From: Enterobacter hormaechei subsp. xiangfangensis
Lineage (GTDB): Bacteria > Pseudomonadota > Gammaproteobacteria > Enterobacterales > Enterobacteriaceae
NCBI RefSeq assembly: GCF_001729785.1
Contig: NZ_CP017183.1
Coordinates: 4,526,001-4,590,000, forward strand
Length of the DNA stretch: 64,000 bases
Reading direction: 5' to 3'
A program made the translations under genes and the position numbers. Position 1 is the stretch's first letter. The number at the start of each line of letters is the position of its first letter. Of the stretch, positions 48,437 through 57,321 are shown piece by piece. Under the pieces are notes generated by a model, which saw only the letters and a list, made by a program, of their open reading frames with translations, was not told the DNA's origin and searched no databases.

Positions 48437-49357
48437 ATGGCACTGGAAAAGGGTATTGAACGGCTGGTTCAAGGATTTATCGCTGCAGGTCGCCCCTCAT
48501 CGCGTCGCCAGACAATTGAGGTACGACGAGCAGGCTATATTGCCAGCACGGAGCTTGCCGGGAAGACCGAAACGCGCGTTCAGCTGGAGACGCTTGTTCT
48601 TGAGGGTCTTACCATTCGGGTATTTTCACCTCTCAATGCGCCTGAAATATTGCCTGCTGCCATCTACTACCACGGCGGATGTTTTATCAGCGGCGGCTTT
48701 GATACCCATGACAACCAGCTCCGTCAGTTAGCCTACTACGGCAATTGCCGGGTGATTGCGATTCAGTACAGACTGGCGCCGGAGCATACCTTCCCCGCCG
48801 CACATGACGATGCTGAAAGAGGTGCGAATCTGGTCTGGCAGTATGCAGACGAATTAGGCGTGGATAAGAACCGACTCACCCTCTGTGGAGACAGCGCAGG
48901 AGGGCATTTGGCGCTGGTAACGTCATTGCGGCTTAAGGCAAAAGGGCTCTGGGATCCCGCGCAGCTCATTCTTATCTATCCCATGCTCGACGCTACGGCC
49001 AGTCTTGAAAGCTATACCCTCAATGGCATGGATTACGTGATTACTCGCGATACCCTTTTGAGCGGCTATGAAATGTATCTGGCTGGAGCCGACCGTCAGC
49101 ATCCTGAAGTCAGTCCACTGTGGCGCAACGACTTTAGCGGTCTGCCGAAGGTCCATATTGTTACCGCTGAGTATGATCCGTTACGTGACGAAGGCGAGGC
49201 GCTTTATCAGCGCCTCACGGCGCAAGGCGTGAAGTGTACCGCTCAACAATGGCGGGGTGTAATTCACGGCTTCTTCCAGTTGGGTGGAATTAGCCAGTCA
49301 GCGCGAGACATTATGCGAGATATTGCCTGGCGCATTAACCATGCCGGGCGAGAGTGA
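48437..49357 (+). CDS. Alpha/beta hydrolase (hormone-sensitive-lipase family esterase)
   Basis: Predicted cytoplasmic carboxylesterase, 306 residues, of the family IV (Aes-like) group. The nucleophile Ser is in LCGDSAGGHLALV, the acid in TAEYDPLRDEGEAL, and the His in GVIHGFFQL. The oxyanion motif is YHGGCFISGG, with Cys where most members have Gly (HGGGF). AAAGGTG precedes ATG 48437. Base use is less GC-rich than its neighbours and E. coli has no orthologue here, so transfer is plausible. Substrate unknown. Its end is 8 bases from the convergent yiiD gene. Confidence 0.8.
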   Translation: MALEKGIERLVQGFIAAGRPSSRRQTIEVRRAGYIASTELAGKTETRVQLETLVLEGLTIRVFSPLNAPEILPAAIYYHGGCFISGGFDTHDNQLRQLAYYGNCRVIAIQYRLAPEHTFPAAHDDAERGANLVWQYADELGVDKNRLTLCGDSAGGHLALVTSLRLKAKGLWDPAQLILIYPMLDATASLESYTLNGMDYVITRDTLLSGYEMYLAGADRQHPEVSPLWRNDFSGLPKVHIVTAEYDPLRDEGEALYQRLTAQGVKCTAQQWRGVIHGFFQLGGISQSARDIMRDIAWRINHAGRE

Positions 49358-49365
49358 GAAGGAGA

Positions 49366-50355
49366 CTACTCCTCCTCGTTCCCACCCTCTTCATACGCGC
49401 CATACGGCTTCGCAGGCAGAACGATATAGGTGCCTTCAAACACCGCGCCTGGCGTTTCATCGCCGAACAGCTCAACCTGCATCTGTACGCGTGCTTTACG
49501 TCCACGCGCCAGACGGTCGAGATCGCCGCCCAGTGCGCCCAGGTCAGCTACCGCGCTCGGCTTGCCGCTGATCGGCGCGCTGTAGCGGATATGGGCATCG
49601 GCCAGAATAATGGTGCCGCCGAGATGACGTTCGCGCAGCATCAGCCAGATCAGTCCCCATCCGGTGAGCGTGGCGAGTGAAAACAGGCTGCCGGCAAACA
49701 GGGTATGGTGCGGGTTCTGGTTGCCGGTTTCCGGCATGGTGGTGATAAATTTTTGTCCGGTATACTGCTGAATACGTACGCCCATTTTTTCACTGAGCGG
49801 AATGTGCTGATACCACGCCTGCTGGAGCTGCCCGCACCAGTCGGCGCGATGGAGAATATCGTCCAGCGTGGCGATGGGTTTGATCATCAAAAAGTGACGA
49901 ATCGGCGTAGTTTGCGGGGCGGTGATTTCCCCCTGATTCACGAAACCAAGCTTGGCAAAGAACTCAACGGCATCTTCGCGGGCGCTACAGGTGACGCGCT
50001 TGACCCCTTCCTGACGGGCAACGGATTCCAGCGTCATTGCCATCAGCGTTCCAAGGCCTTTGTCCTGCACGGAGGGATGAACGGCCATAAAGCGGATTGA
50101 AGCTTCGTTGTCGGCATTGATGTACAGACGTCCCACGGCAACGAGGTTGCCCTCTTCATCAACCACCATCTGGTGGTGCGCCATCGCGTCCCAGGCGTCG
50201 CGTTCAGAGCCTTTCGGTTGATGCAGTGGTTTGCGCAGCATTTCCCAGCGGAAATGGTAATAAGCGTCTAATTCTTCTTCCGTTTGCGGTACTCGAAGGT
50301 GATACATAGCTGTACTCTCTCTTGTTACCCGCGGCCATACCGCCAGTTGGCTCAT
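49366..50355 (-). CDS. fabY: FabY (YiiD): N-acetyltransferase plus thioesterase-like fusion
   Basis: Two-domain protein of 329 residues, the E. coli YiiD length. The N-terminal GNAT domain (about 17-160) has the acetyl-CoA loop [16 protein letters not shown]. The C-terminal hotdog domain (about 180-320) has [17 protein letters not shown]. From memory, the E. coli protein can supply acetoacetyl-ACP to fatty-acid synthesis in fabH mutants, hence FabY. The ATG overlaps the dtd stop. Confidence 0.92.
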   Translation of the reverse strand: MSQLAVWPRVTRESTAMYHLRVPQTEEELDAYYHFRWEMLRKPLHQPKGSERDAWDAMAHHQMVVDEEGNLVAVGRLYINADNEASIRFMAVHPSVQDKGLGTLMAMTLESVARQEGVKRVTCSAREDAVEFFAKLGFVNQGEITAPQTTPIRHFLMIKPIATLDDILHRADWCGQLQQAWYQHIPLSEKMGVRIQQYTGQKFITTMPETGNQNPHHTLFAGSLFSLATLTGWGLIWLMLRERHLGGTIILADAHIRYSAPISGKPSAVADLGALGGDLDRLARGRKARVQMQVELFGDETPGAVFEGTYIVLPAKPYGAYEEGGNEEE

Positions 50356-50789
50356 ACCTGGAGCCAGAATGTGACGGGGCCATCGTTCACCAGCGAAACC
50401 TGCATATCCGCAGCGAATCGTCCGGTTTGTGTATTCATGTCCTGTTGGCGACAGCGCTCAACAAAGTACTCGTATAGAGCTTCTGCGCGCTCCGGTGCCG
50501 CGCCCTTCGAAAAACTCGGCCGCATGCCGCGTTCGGTATCCGCAGCCAACGTAAACTGGGAAACCACCAGCACGCTGCCGCCCGCCTGCTGAACGTTCAG
50601 GTTCATCTTGCCTTCCGCATCGCTGAAAATGCGGTAGCCCAGCACGCGCTCACATAAGCGGTTAGCTTTTTGTTCGTCGTCATCTTTTTCGACACCCAGG
50701 AGCACCAAAAGTCCTGGGCCAATTTCACCCGTCACCTCATCCGCCACGGTGACGCTGGCACGGGTTACGCGCTGAATCAATGCAATCAT
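50352..50789 (-). CDS. dtd: D-aminoacyl-tRNA deacylase Dtd
   Basis: Hydrolyses D-aminoacyl-tRNAs (and Gly-tRNAAla), a chirality proofreading step. The product has 145 residues, the family length. Signature motifs are [19 protein letters not shown] and the Gly-cis-Pro motif [11 protein letters not shown]. Overlaps by 4 bases with both yihY upstream and fabY downstream, so the genes form a translationally coupled chain. Confidence 0.97.
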   Translation of the reverse strand: MIALIQRVTRASVTVADEVTGEIGPGLLVLLGVEKDDDEQKANRLCERVLGYRIFSDAEGKMNLNVQQAGGSVLVVSQFTLAADTERGMRPSFSKGAAPERAEALYEYFVERCRQQDMNTQTGRFAADMQVSLVNDGPVTFWLQV

Positions 50790-51667
50790 GGTTGGTCTGC
50801 TTCTTGTTGTTTTTCAGCTTCTGCTGCTTTTTTGAGTTCGCGGTAGACCCCGAGAGTGACAGTTATTTCGGCGCCAAGCAAGACGATACACCACGTCCAG
50901 TAGACCCAGACAAACAAAATGGGGATCACCGCCAGCACACCGTAAATCAGCTGATAAGAGGGGAACATGGTGATATAAAGCGCGAATCCTTTCTTGCCCA
51001 GCTCAAAGAGCAACGCCGCGACCAGAGCACCCACCACGGCATCCCGGTTGGGTACGCGCGTGGTTGGTACCACGCTGTAGAGCAGCCAGAACGAAAGCCA
51101 CGATAAAATCAGCGGGAAGATACGCAGCACGTTATCGATCACGCTGTTTAAGTCGGTCGCCCAGCGCAGCGAAAGAAGGTAGGAGCTGATCGCCAGGCTT
51201 GCCCCCGCCAGCAATGGGCCAAGGGTTAAAATCATCCAGTAGACGGCAAAGGAGTAAACCTTCGGGCGGACTTTTTTGCTCCGCCAGATGGTGTTGAGCG
51301 CACTGTCGATGGAGTACATCAGCAGCAGCGCGGTAACAATAAGCCCACACGCCCCCACCGCCGTCATCTTGCTGGAGTTTGCGACAAACTGCTCAATGTA
51401 GTTCTGGATCACATCGCCGGTGGCAGGAATAAAGTTTGCGAAAACAAAATGGCGAAGCTGCATGCTCACATCGGCAAACATTGGAAATGCCGAAAAAAGC
51501 GCAAAAATCACCGCCACCAGCGGCACCAGCGAGAGCAACGACACGTAAGCGAGATTGCCCGCCAGCGTGGTCATGTTGTCCTCATCAATGCGATGCCAGA
51601 GGAGTTTCAACCACGCCCTCAGCGGGCGCGTGTGGTGATTGGCTTTTTGATGAACGGTTTTTAGCAT
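50786..51667 (-). CDS. yihY: YihY/UPF0761 inner-membrane protein
   Basis: Integral membrane protein of 293 residues with six hydrophobic segments. Family features include [20 protein letters not shown] near the N-terminus and [19 protein letters not shown]. It was once annotated as ribonuclease BN, which was shown wrong in E. coli; true function is unknown. The Glu/Lys-rich cytoplasmic tail ends [10 protein letters not shown]. It overlaps yihX by 7 bases and dtd by 4. Confidence 0.93.
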   Translation of the reverse strand: MLKTVHQKANHHTRPLRAWLKLLWHRIDEDNMTTLAGNLAYVSLLSLVPLVAVIFALFSAFPMFADVSMQLRHFVFANFIPATGDVIQNYIEQFVANSSKMTAVGACGLIVTALLLMYSIDSALNTIWRSKKVRPKVYSFAVYWMILTLGPLLAGASLAISSYLLSLRWATDLNSVIDNVLRIFPLILSWLSFWLLYSVVPTTRVPNRDAVVGALVAALLFELGKKGFALYITMFPSYQLIYGVLAVIPILFVWVYWTWCIVLLGAEITVTLGVYRELKKAAEAEKQQEADQP

Positions 51668-52260
51668 AACTGCTTCGCAAAGTAGTTCGGTATCGTCTCT
51701 TTTCCGGTCACCAGAATGGAGGTGATACCTAACTGATTAGCCCCTTCTATATTATCGGCGTTGTCGTCAAAAAAGACCGCATCCGCTGCCGTGAATCCTT
51801 CTTCCTGCAATACTGCCTGATAGATGCGCGCCTCAGGTTTACGCATCCCCATCTCCTGGGAGAGATACACTTTATCTGCCGCCGCGTGAATTTCCGGGTA
51901 TTCATCCGGCCAGAAGGTGGTATGCAGGCGGTTAGTATTAGACAGCACGACAACACGATGCCCCTGCTCGCGCAGCTTGTGCATGATGTCGATCACTTCC
52001 GGGCGGATCGCGACAAATATGGCCTGCCAGCCGTGGGAAAACTGCTCGTAGCTTAACGAAAGACCCATTTCCTGGCAGAAACGCTCTGCGAACGCTTCGT
52101 CGCTGATCTCACCTCGCTCGTGCAGATGGAAAGTCTCACCCATCGCGAAATTCTGCTTTAACGTCGCCAGCGGAACACGGCTAAAATCGCTCCATGCGCC
52201 CAACACCCGGTTAAAATCGATATCGACGATTACATTTCCTAAGTCAAAGATATAAAGCAT
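51661..52260 (-). CDS. yihX: HAD-superfamily alpha-D-glucose-1-phosphate phosphatase YihX
   Basis: Haloacid-dehalogenase phosphatase of 199 residues, as in E. coli, where it acts on alpha-glucose 1-phosphate. Motif I is [12 protein letters not shown] (nucleophile Asp near residue 5), motif [11 protein letters not shown], motif III Lys in MRKPEARIY, and motif [24 protein letters not shown] precedes the ATG. Likely the first gene of the yihX-yihY-dtd-fabY chain. Confidence 0.94.
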   Translation of the reverse strand: MLYIFDLGNVIVDIDFNRVLGAWSDFSRVPLATLKQNFAMGETFHLHERGEISDEAFAERFCQEMGLSLSYEQFSHGWQAIFVAIRPEVIDIMHKLREQGHRVVVLSNTNRLHTTFWPDEYPEIHAAADKVYLSQEMGMRKPEARIYQAVLQEEGFTAADAVFFDDNADNIEGANQLGITSILVTGKETIPNYFAKQLC

Positions 52261-52340
52261 GTTTATCTCCTTTCGCCGTGGAGAAGTAACTGTAGCGGGA
52301 AAGAGAAACTTTAGCTATGCGCCAGATTCAGCTTAGAGAA

Positions 52341-52369
52341 AGGAAAGGCCCGAATCGCAATATCGGGCC
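52341..52369 (-). terminator. Terminator of yihVW
   Basis: GGCCCGA (52369-52363 on the minus strand) pairs with TCGGGCC (52353-52347), then TTTCCTTT. It lies 10 bases after the yihW stop. Confidence 0.8.
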
Positions 52370-52378
52370 ATAGGATGA

Positions 52379-53179
52379 TCAGCCAGCCTGCTGCTCTTCT
52401 CCGGAATTGACTTCGACAACCTCAACCTTGCTGGATTTGAGGTGATTTTGCAGCGCCGGGCCGGGCAGCTCATCGGTGAACAGCGCCGTCGCCTGCGCCA
52501 CGTTGCCAATTTCAACCGCCGCGGAGGCGTGGTATTTCGTATGATCGGCCGCCAGTAAAATGTGGCGGGAGTGAGCGATCATGGTTTTCACCACGCTGGC
52601 TTCGTTAACGTCAAATTCCATCATCGCGCCGTCGTGCTCTATCGCCCCGACGCTGGTGACCAGGTAATCTGCGCGAAATCCTGACACGAACGCCGTTGCC
52701 GCAGGACCGATAATGCCGCCGTTATGCGGGCGCAGCGTACCGCCGGGCACCATCACCTCAAAGCGCGGATTCTTATAAAGAATGTGCGCCACCCGCAGGC
52801 TGTTAGTGATGATGCGCAGATGATTATGGTTAAGCAGCGCCCGGGCAACGTGCTCCACGGTCGTCCCGATGGTGATAAAAATGGTCGAACCGTCGGGAAT
52901 ATAGTCCGCAATCGCTTCGGCAATCGCCCGTTTCTCTTCGGTAAGCGAGACTTCACGCTGTTCGAACGCCGTGTTGACCACGCTGGATGCCCTGCCCGCG
53001 CCGCCGTGATGACGGGTGATCAGCCCCTGCTCGCTGAGCTTACGGATATCCCGGCGCACGGTTTGCGTCGACACATCCAGCAGCTGCGCCAGTTCATCAA
53101 TGTTCATATAGCCGCGATCGGCAATCAGCGTCAGCAGCTGATCGTGACGCGGGTTGCCGGTCAGTTCGGTAAGGCTCAT
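52379..53179 (-). CDS. yihW: DeoR-family regulator of sulfoquinovose catabolism YihW (CsqR)
   Basis: Repressor of the sulfoquinovose genes, released by sulfoquinovose or its products. The product is 266 residues from ATG 53179 (MSLTELTGNPRHDQLL). The N-terminal DeoR HTH is YMNIDELAQLLDVSTQTVRR. The sensor domain shows FITIGTTVEHVARALLNH, PGGTLRPHNGGIIGPAAT and ADHTKYHASAAVEIGN. The C-terminus (SSKVEVVEVNSGEEQQAG) differs from E. coli. AGAGGACAG precedes the start. It lies 34 bases downstream of the kinase gene on the same strand. Confidence 0.93.
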   Translation of the reverse strand: MSLTELTGNPRHDQLLTLIADRGYMNIDELAQLLDVSTQTVRRDIRKLSEQGLITRHHGGAGRASSVVNTAFEQREVSLTEEKRAIAEAIADYIPDGSTIFITIGTTVEHVARALLNHNHLRIITNSLRVAHILYKNPRFEVMVPGGTLRPHNGGIIGPAATAFVSGFRADYLVTSVGAIEHDGAMMEFDVNEASVVKTMIAHSRHILLAADHTKYHASAAVEIGNVAQATALFTDELPGPALQNHLKSSKVEVVEVNSGEEQQAG

Positions 53180-53213
53180 GGGCTGTCCTCTGAAAACCAT
53201 CACGCCCCGCATT

Positions 53214-54110
53214 TTATACAAAAAGTGACAAAAAAGAGCGGGTTTGATCACAGTCGGGTATACCCGCGCGTCCACCGGGCTTTGTGCATTTCAGTGCTGC
53301 GACGGCGCTGGCAAAACGCACGGCGTCTGAAGTGGACGATTGTTGCCCCAGACTGACCGCCAGCGCACCGTGGAACACGTCGCCCGCCCCCGTGGTATCC
53401 ACCACGTTCACCTCAAAGCCGGGCTGATGACACAGTGCACCGTTTTCCAGCCAGAAGCAGCCGTCTCGCCCCTGCGTAACATACACATGTCCATTTGTGA
53501 GCGTTTGTGCTTTCTTCAGCGCGTTTTCGGTTTCATCCCGCTGCGTTAAACGCCGCAATCCCGGCGCGGAGAAGGCCGCGTGGTCGCTTAAGGCAATCAG
53601 ATCCGCGATGTCCTGCGGGGTGACATCCGCATCAAGCAACGTCGGTACGCCCTGCTGGCGGGCCAGGGTAAATGCCTGTTTTGCCCCGTCATGCCAGCGC
53701 ACGTCGGCTAAGACAATGTCCCACTGCGAGAAGTCGATTTCATGCAGCCAGTCTGCCGCCGCAGGGAGATCGGGGCTGGGGTAGTTGGCAATCACTCTTT
53801 CCCCACCTGCGTCCACCAGCACCGCCGATTGCGACGATCGGGCTCCCTTAACTATGCGCGTATAGCGGGTGTTCACCCCCAGGGATTCCAGCTCCGCAAG
53901 CAGTCGTCTGCCGGTATCGTCGTCCCCCACCCGGCCAATAAAATCCACTTCCGCGCCCAGTTTCGCGGCTGCCACTGCCGCCGTTGCCGCCGGGCCACCG
54001 CCCACTTCCGTATAGTCTTTTGCGACATATTTCCCACCTTCTTTCGGTAAATCATCGAGATACCAGATGCGATCCAGCACGGTAATGCCGACACAAACGA
54101 TGCGAGTCAT
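53214..54110 (-). CDS. yihV: 6-deoxy-6-sulfofructose kinase YihV
   Basis: PfkB/ribokinase-family kinase phosphorylating 6-deoxy-6-sulfofructose at C1, the third step of sulfo-glycolysis. The product is 298 residues from ATG 54110 (MTRIVCVGITVLDRIW), equal to E. coli YihV. PfkB signatures are GGGPAATAAVAAAKLGAEVD and DTTGAGDVFHGALAVSL (catalytic Asp). AGGAATCACC precedes the start. Divergent from yihU. Confidence 0.95.
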   Translation of the reverse strand: MTRIVCVGITVLDRIWYLDDLPKEGGKYVAKDYTEVGGGPAATAAVAAAKLGAEVDFIGRVGDDDTGRRLLAELESLGVNTRYTRIVKGARSSQSAVLVDAGGERVIANYPSPDLPAAADWLHEIDFSQWDIVLADVRWHDGAKQAFTLARQQGVPTLLDADVTPQDIADLIALSDHAAFSAPGLRRLTQRDETENALKKAQTLTNGHVYVTQGRDGCFWLENGALCHQPGFEVNVVDTTGAGDVFHGALAVSLGQQSSTSDAVRFASAVAALKCTKPGGRAGIPDCDQTRSFLSLFV

Positions 54111-54165
54111 GGTGATTCCTTCTGCGATTTCTGATGCCTTCATTTTAATTTCACCAAATGTTTAA

Positions 54166-54255
54166 AAAGTGACCCGTGTCAATTTTTTGACTATAAATTA
54201 CAAATACGATCAAAAACAGACACTACAAACGCGCAAAAATTGACACGATGTGACA
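54166..54255. promoter_or_regulatory. Divergent yihV/yihU control region with two CsqR-like sites
   Basis: AAGTGACCCGTGTCAATTTT (54167-54186) and AAAAATTGACACGATGTGAC (54235-54254) are imperfect inverted copies of one motif (AAAATTGACACG, then GTCAC or TGTGAC), about 69 bp apart. Each contains a TTGACA that could be a -35, one per strand. CsqR is known to bind this intergenic region in E. coli. Confidence 0.6.
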
Positions 54256-54265
54256 GGAGAGAGGC

Positions 54266-55156
54266 ATGTCAGCAATCGCATTTATCGGCTTAGGACAGAT
54301 GGGCGCGCCCATGGCGAAGAATCTGTTGAAACAGGGCCACCAGCTTAACGTTTTTGATGTGAACCCGCAGGCGGTTCAGGCGCTGGTAGAGAGCGGCGCT
54401 CGGGCGGCGGCTACGCCAGCACAGGCCGCAACGGATGCCGAGTTCGTCATCACCATGCTGCCCAACGGCGACCTGGTGCGCAGCGTCCTGTTCGGCGAGC
54501 ACGGCGTGTGCGAAGGATTATCCCGCGACGCGCTGGTCATTGATATGTCCACCATTCACCCGCTGCAAACCGACGCGCTGATACGCGACATGGCTGAGCA
54601 AGGCTTCAGCCTGATGGACGTGCCCGTCGGACGCACCTCTGACCATGCCATCGCCGGCACGCTGCTCCTGCTGGCAGGCGGCACGGCCCAGCAGGTTGAG
54701 CGCGCCACCCCGGTCTTAATGGCGATGGGCAATGAGCTGATTAACGCCGGCGGGCCAGGCATGGGCATCCGCGTGAAGCTTATCAATAACTACATGAGCA
54801 TTGCCCTGAACGCCCTTTCCGCCGAGGCCGCCGTGCTGTGCGAAGCGCTTGGCCTCTCCTTTGACGTGGCGCTCAAGGTCATGAGCGGTACGCCTGCGGG
54901 TAAAGGCCACTTCACGACATCCTGGCCGAACAAGGTGCTGAAAGGGGATCTTTCTCCCGCCTTCATGATCGACCTTGCGCATAAAGACCTGGGGATCGCC
55001 CTCGACGTGGCCAACCAGCTCCACGTTCCGATGCCGCTGGGCGCGGCCTCCCGCGAAGTTTACAACCAGGCTCGCGCCGCCGGGCGCGGGCGCGAGGACT
55101 GGACGGCCATTCTTGAACAGGTTCGCGCATCTGCCGGGCTGAAAAAATCACACTGA
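54266..55156 (+). CDS. yihU: 3-sulfolactaldehyde reductase YihU
   Basis: Beta-hydroxyacid-dehydrogenase-family enzyme reducing sulfolactaldehyde to 2,3-dihydroxypropane-1-sulfonate with NADH, the last step of sulfo-glycolysis. The product has 296 residues. The dinucleotide fold is [17 protein letters not shown]. The substrate motif is [17 protein letters not shown], and the catalytic Lys lies in [20 protein letters not shown] precedes the ATG. First gene of the plus-strand operon. Confidence 0.95.
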   Translation: MSAIAFIGLGQMGAPMAKNLLKQGHQLNVFDVNPQAVQALVESGARAAATPAQAATDAEFVITMLPNGDLVRSVLFGEHGVCEGLSRDALVIDMSTIHPLQTDALIRDMAEQGFSLMDVPVGRTSDHAIAGTLLLLAGGTAQQVERATPVLMAMGNELINAGGPGMGIRVKLINNYMSIALNALSAEAAVLCEALGLSFDVALKVMSGTPAGKGHFTTSWPNKVLKGDLSPAFMIDLAHKDLGIALDVANQLHVPMPLGAASREVYNQARAAGRGREDWTAILEQVRASAGLKKSH

Positions 55157-55173
55157 TACGAAAGGACTGAGGA

Positions 55174-56049
55174 ATGACGATGTACACCCTGAAAGATATC
55201 ACCCGACCTTCCGGCGGTTTTGCGATGCTGGCCGTGGATCAGCGCGAAGCGATGCGCCTGATGTTTGCGGCGGCAGGCGCGCCGGTACCGGTAACCGACC
55301 AGCACCTGACGGATTTTAAAGTCAACGCGGCAAAAATTCTGTCGCCGTACGCCTCTGCGATCCTTGTCGACCAGCAGTTCTGCTATCGCCAGATTGTCGA
55401 GCAGCAGGCCGTGGCCAAAAGCTGCGCGATGATTGTGGCCGCCGACGAATTTATCCCGGGGAACGGTATTCCGGTCGACAGCGTGGCGATCGACAAGAAC
55501 GTCGACGCGCAGGCGGTCAAGCGCGATGGCGGCAAAGCACTGAAGCTGCTGGTGCTGTGGCGCAGCGATGAAGATCCGCAGCAGCGCCTGGAGATGGTGA
55601 AAGCGTTCAATACGCTGTGCCACGATAACGGTCTGCTGAGCATTATCGAGCCGGTGGTGCGTCCACCGCGTCGCGGTGCCGCGTTTAACCGCGAACAGGC
55701 GATTATCGACGCGGCCAAAGAGCTGGGCGACAGCGGTGCCGACCTCTACAAAGTGGAGATGCCACTGTTTGGCAAGGGCACGCAGCAAGAGCTGCTGGCG
55801 GCCTCGCAAAAGCTTAACGAGAACATCGCCATGCCGTGGGTGATCCTCTCGTCCGGCGTTGACGATAAGTTATTCCCGCGCGCGGTGAGCGTGGCGATGC
55901 AGGCGGGGGCATCGGGCTTTTTAGCCGGTCGCGCCGTCTGGTCCTCTGTGATTGGCCTGCCGGACACCGAGCTGATGCTGCGTGATATTTCCGTACCAAA
56001 ACTTCAGCGTCTGGGTGAGATCGTCGACGAAATGATGGCTCGCCGTTAA
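55174..56049 (+). CDS. yihT: 6-deoxy-6-sulfofructose-1-phosphate aldolase YihT
   Basis: Class I (Schiff-base) aldolase splitting sulfofructose 1-phosphate into dihydroxyacetone phosphate and sulfolactaldehyde. The product has 291 residues. Family blocks are [42 protein letters not shown] (Schiff-base Lys) and [12 protein letters not shown]. The start ATG 55174 aligns exactly with the E. coli start. Gap to yihU 17 bases. Its DHAP product enters glycolysis through TpiA. Confidence 0.95.
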   Translation: MTMYTLKDITRPSGGFAMLAVDQREAMRLMFAAAGAPVPVTDQHLTDFKVNAAKILSPYASAILVDQQFCYRQIVEQQAVAKSCAMIVAADEFIPGNGIPVDSVAIDKNVDAQAVKRDGGKALKLLVLWRSDEDPQQRLEMVKAFNTLCHDNGLLSIIEPVVRPPRRGAAFNREQAIIDAAKELGDSGADLYKVEMPLFGKGTQQELLAASQKLNENIAMPWVILSSGVDDKLFPRAVSVAMQAGASGFLAGRAVWSSVIGLPDTELMLRDISVPKLQRLGEIVDEMMARR

Positions 56050-56063
56050 GAAAGGATCCGAAC

Positions 56064-57305
56064 ATGAAATGGTTTAACACCCTGAGCCATAACCGCTGGC
56101 TCGAACAAGAGACCGACCGCATTCTCGATTTCGGTAAAAACGCCGCCGTACCGACCGGCTTTGGCTGGCTGGGCAATAACGGGCAGGTGCGTAGCGATAT
56201 GGGCACACATCTGTGGATCACCGCCCGCATGCTGCATGTATACGCGGTGGCGGCGAACATGGGGCGCCCCGGCGCGTACGCCCTGGTTGAGCACGGCATT
56301 AATGCCCTGAACGGTCCGCTGCGCGACAAGCAGCACGGCGGCTGGTACGCCTGCGTTAACGATGAAGGCGTCATTGATGCGTCCAAGCAGGGCTATCAGC
56401 ATTTCTTCGTTCTGCTGGGCGCGGCGAGCGCCGTCACCACCGGCCATCCGCAGGCACGCAAGTTGCTGGACGACGCCATCGAGGTGATTGAGCGCTACTT
56501 CTGGAGCGAACAGGAGCAGATGTGCCTGGAGTCCTGGGACGAAGCCTTCAGCAAAACGGAAGACTATCGCGGCGGTAACGCCAACATGCACGCCGTGGAA
56601 GCCTTCCTCATCGTTTATGACGTGACCCACGACCGCAAATGGCTCGACCGCGCCCTGCGCATCGCCTCGGTGATTATTCACGACGTGGCGCGCAAAGGGG
56701 AGTACCGCGTTAACGAGCATTTTGACACCAACTGGAACCCGATCCGCGACTATAACATCGATAACCCCGCCCACCGCTTCCGCGCCTATGGCGGCACGCC
56801 TGGGCACTGGATTGAGTGGGGCCGCCTGATGCTGCACCTGCGCGCCGCGCTGGAAGCGCGCTTTGAAACCCCGCCGGAGTGGCTGCTGGAAGATGCGAAA
56901 GGACTGTTCCACGCCACCATCCGCGACGCCTGGGCACCCGACGGGGCGGACGGCTTTGTCTACTCCGTGGGCTGGGACGGCAAGCCAATCGTGCGCGAAC
57001 GCGTGCGCTGGCCAATCGTCGAGGCGATGGGCACGGCCTATGCCCTCTATACCGTGACCGGCGAGGCGCAGTACGAAGCCTGGTATCAGAAATGGTGGGA
57101 TTACTGCATCAAGTATCTGATGGATTACGAAAACGGATCCTGGTGGCAGGAGCTGGACACCAACAACGAAGTGACCACCAAAGTCTGGGACGGCAAGCAG
57201 GATATTTACCATCTGCTGCACTGCCTGGTGATCCCCCGCCTGCCGCTGGCACCGGGCTTAGCGCCTGCCGTCGCCGCCGGATTACTGGATAGCCAGGCCA
57301 AATAA
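56064..57305 (+). CDS. yihS: Sulfoquinovose isomerase YihS
   Basis: Aldose-ketose isomerase of the N-acylglucosamine 2-epimerase family converting sulfoquinovose to 6-deoxy-6-sulfofructose (also acts on mannose and fructose in vitro). The product has 413 residues, an (alpha/alpha)6 barrel. Active-site regions visible are [54 protein letters not shown] and [20 protein letters not shown] precedes the ATG. Gap to yihT 14 bases. Confidence 0.95.
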   Translation: MKWFNTLSHNRWLEQETDRILDFGKNAAVPTGFGWLGNNGQVRSDMGTHLWITARMLHVYAVAANMGRPGAYALVEHGINALNGPLRDKQHGGWYACVNDEGVIDASKQGYQHFFVLLGAASAVTTGHPQARKLLDDAIEVIERYFWSEQEQMCLESWDEAFSKTEDYRGGNANMHAVEAFLIVYDVTHDRKWLDRALRIASVIIHDVARKGEYRVNEHFDTNWNPIRDYNIDNPAHRFRAYGGTPGHWIEWGRLMLHLRAALEARFETPPEWLLEDAKGLFHATIRDAWAPDGADGFVYSVGWDGKPIVRERVRWPIVEAMGTAYALYTVTGEAQYEAWYQKWWDYCIKYLMDYENGSWWQELDTNNEVTTKVWDGKQDIYHLLHCLVIPRLPLAPGLAPAVAAGLLDSQAK

Positions 57306-57321
57306 TTAAGACGGAGTTTTT

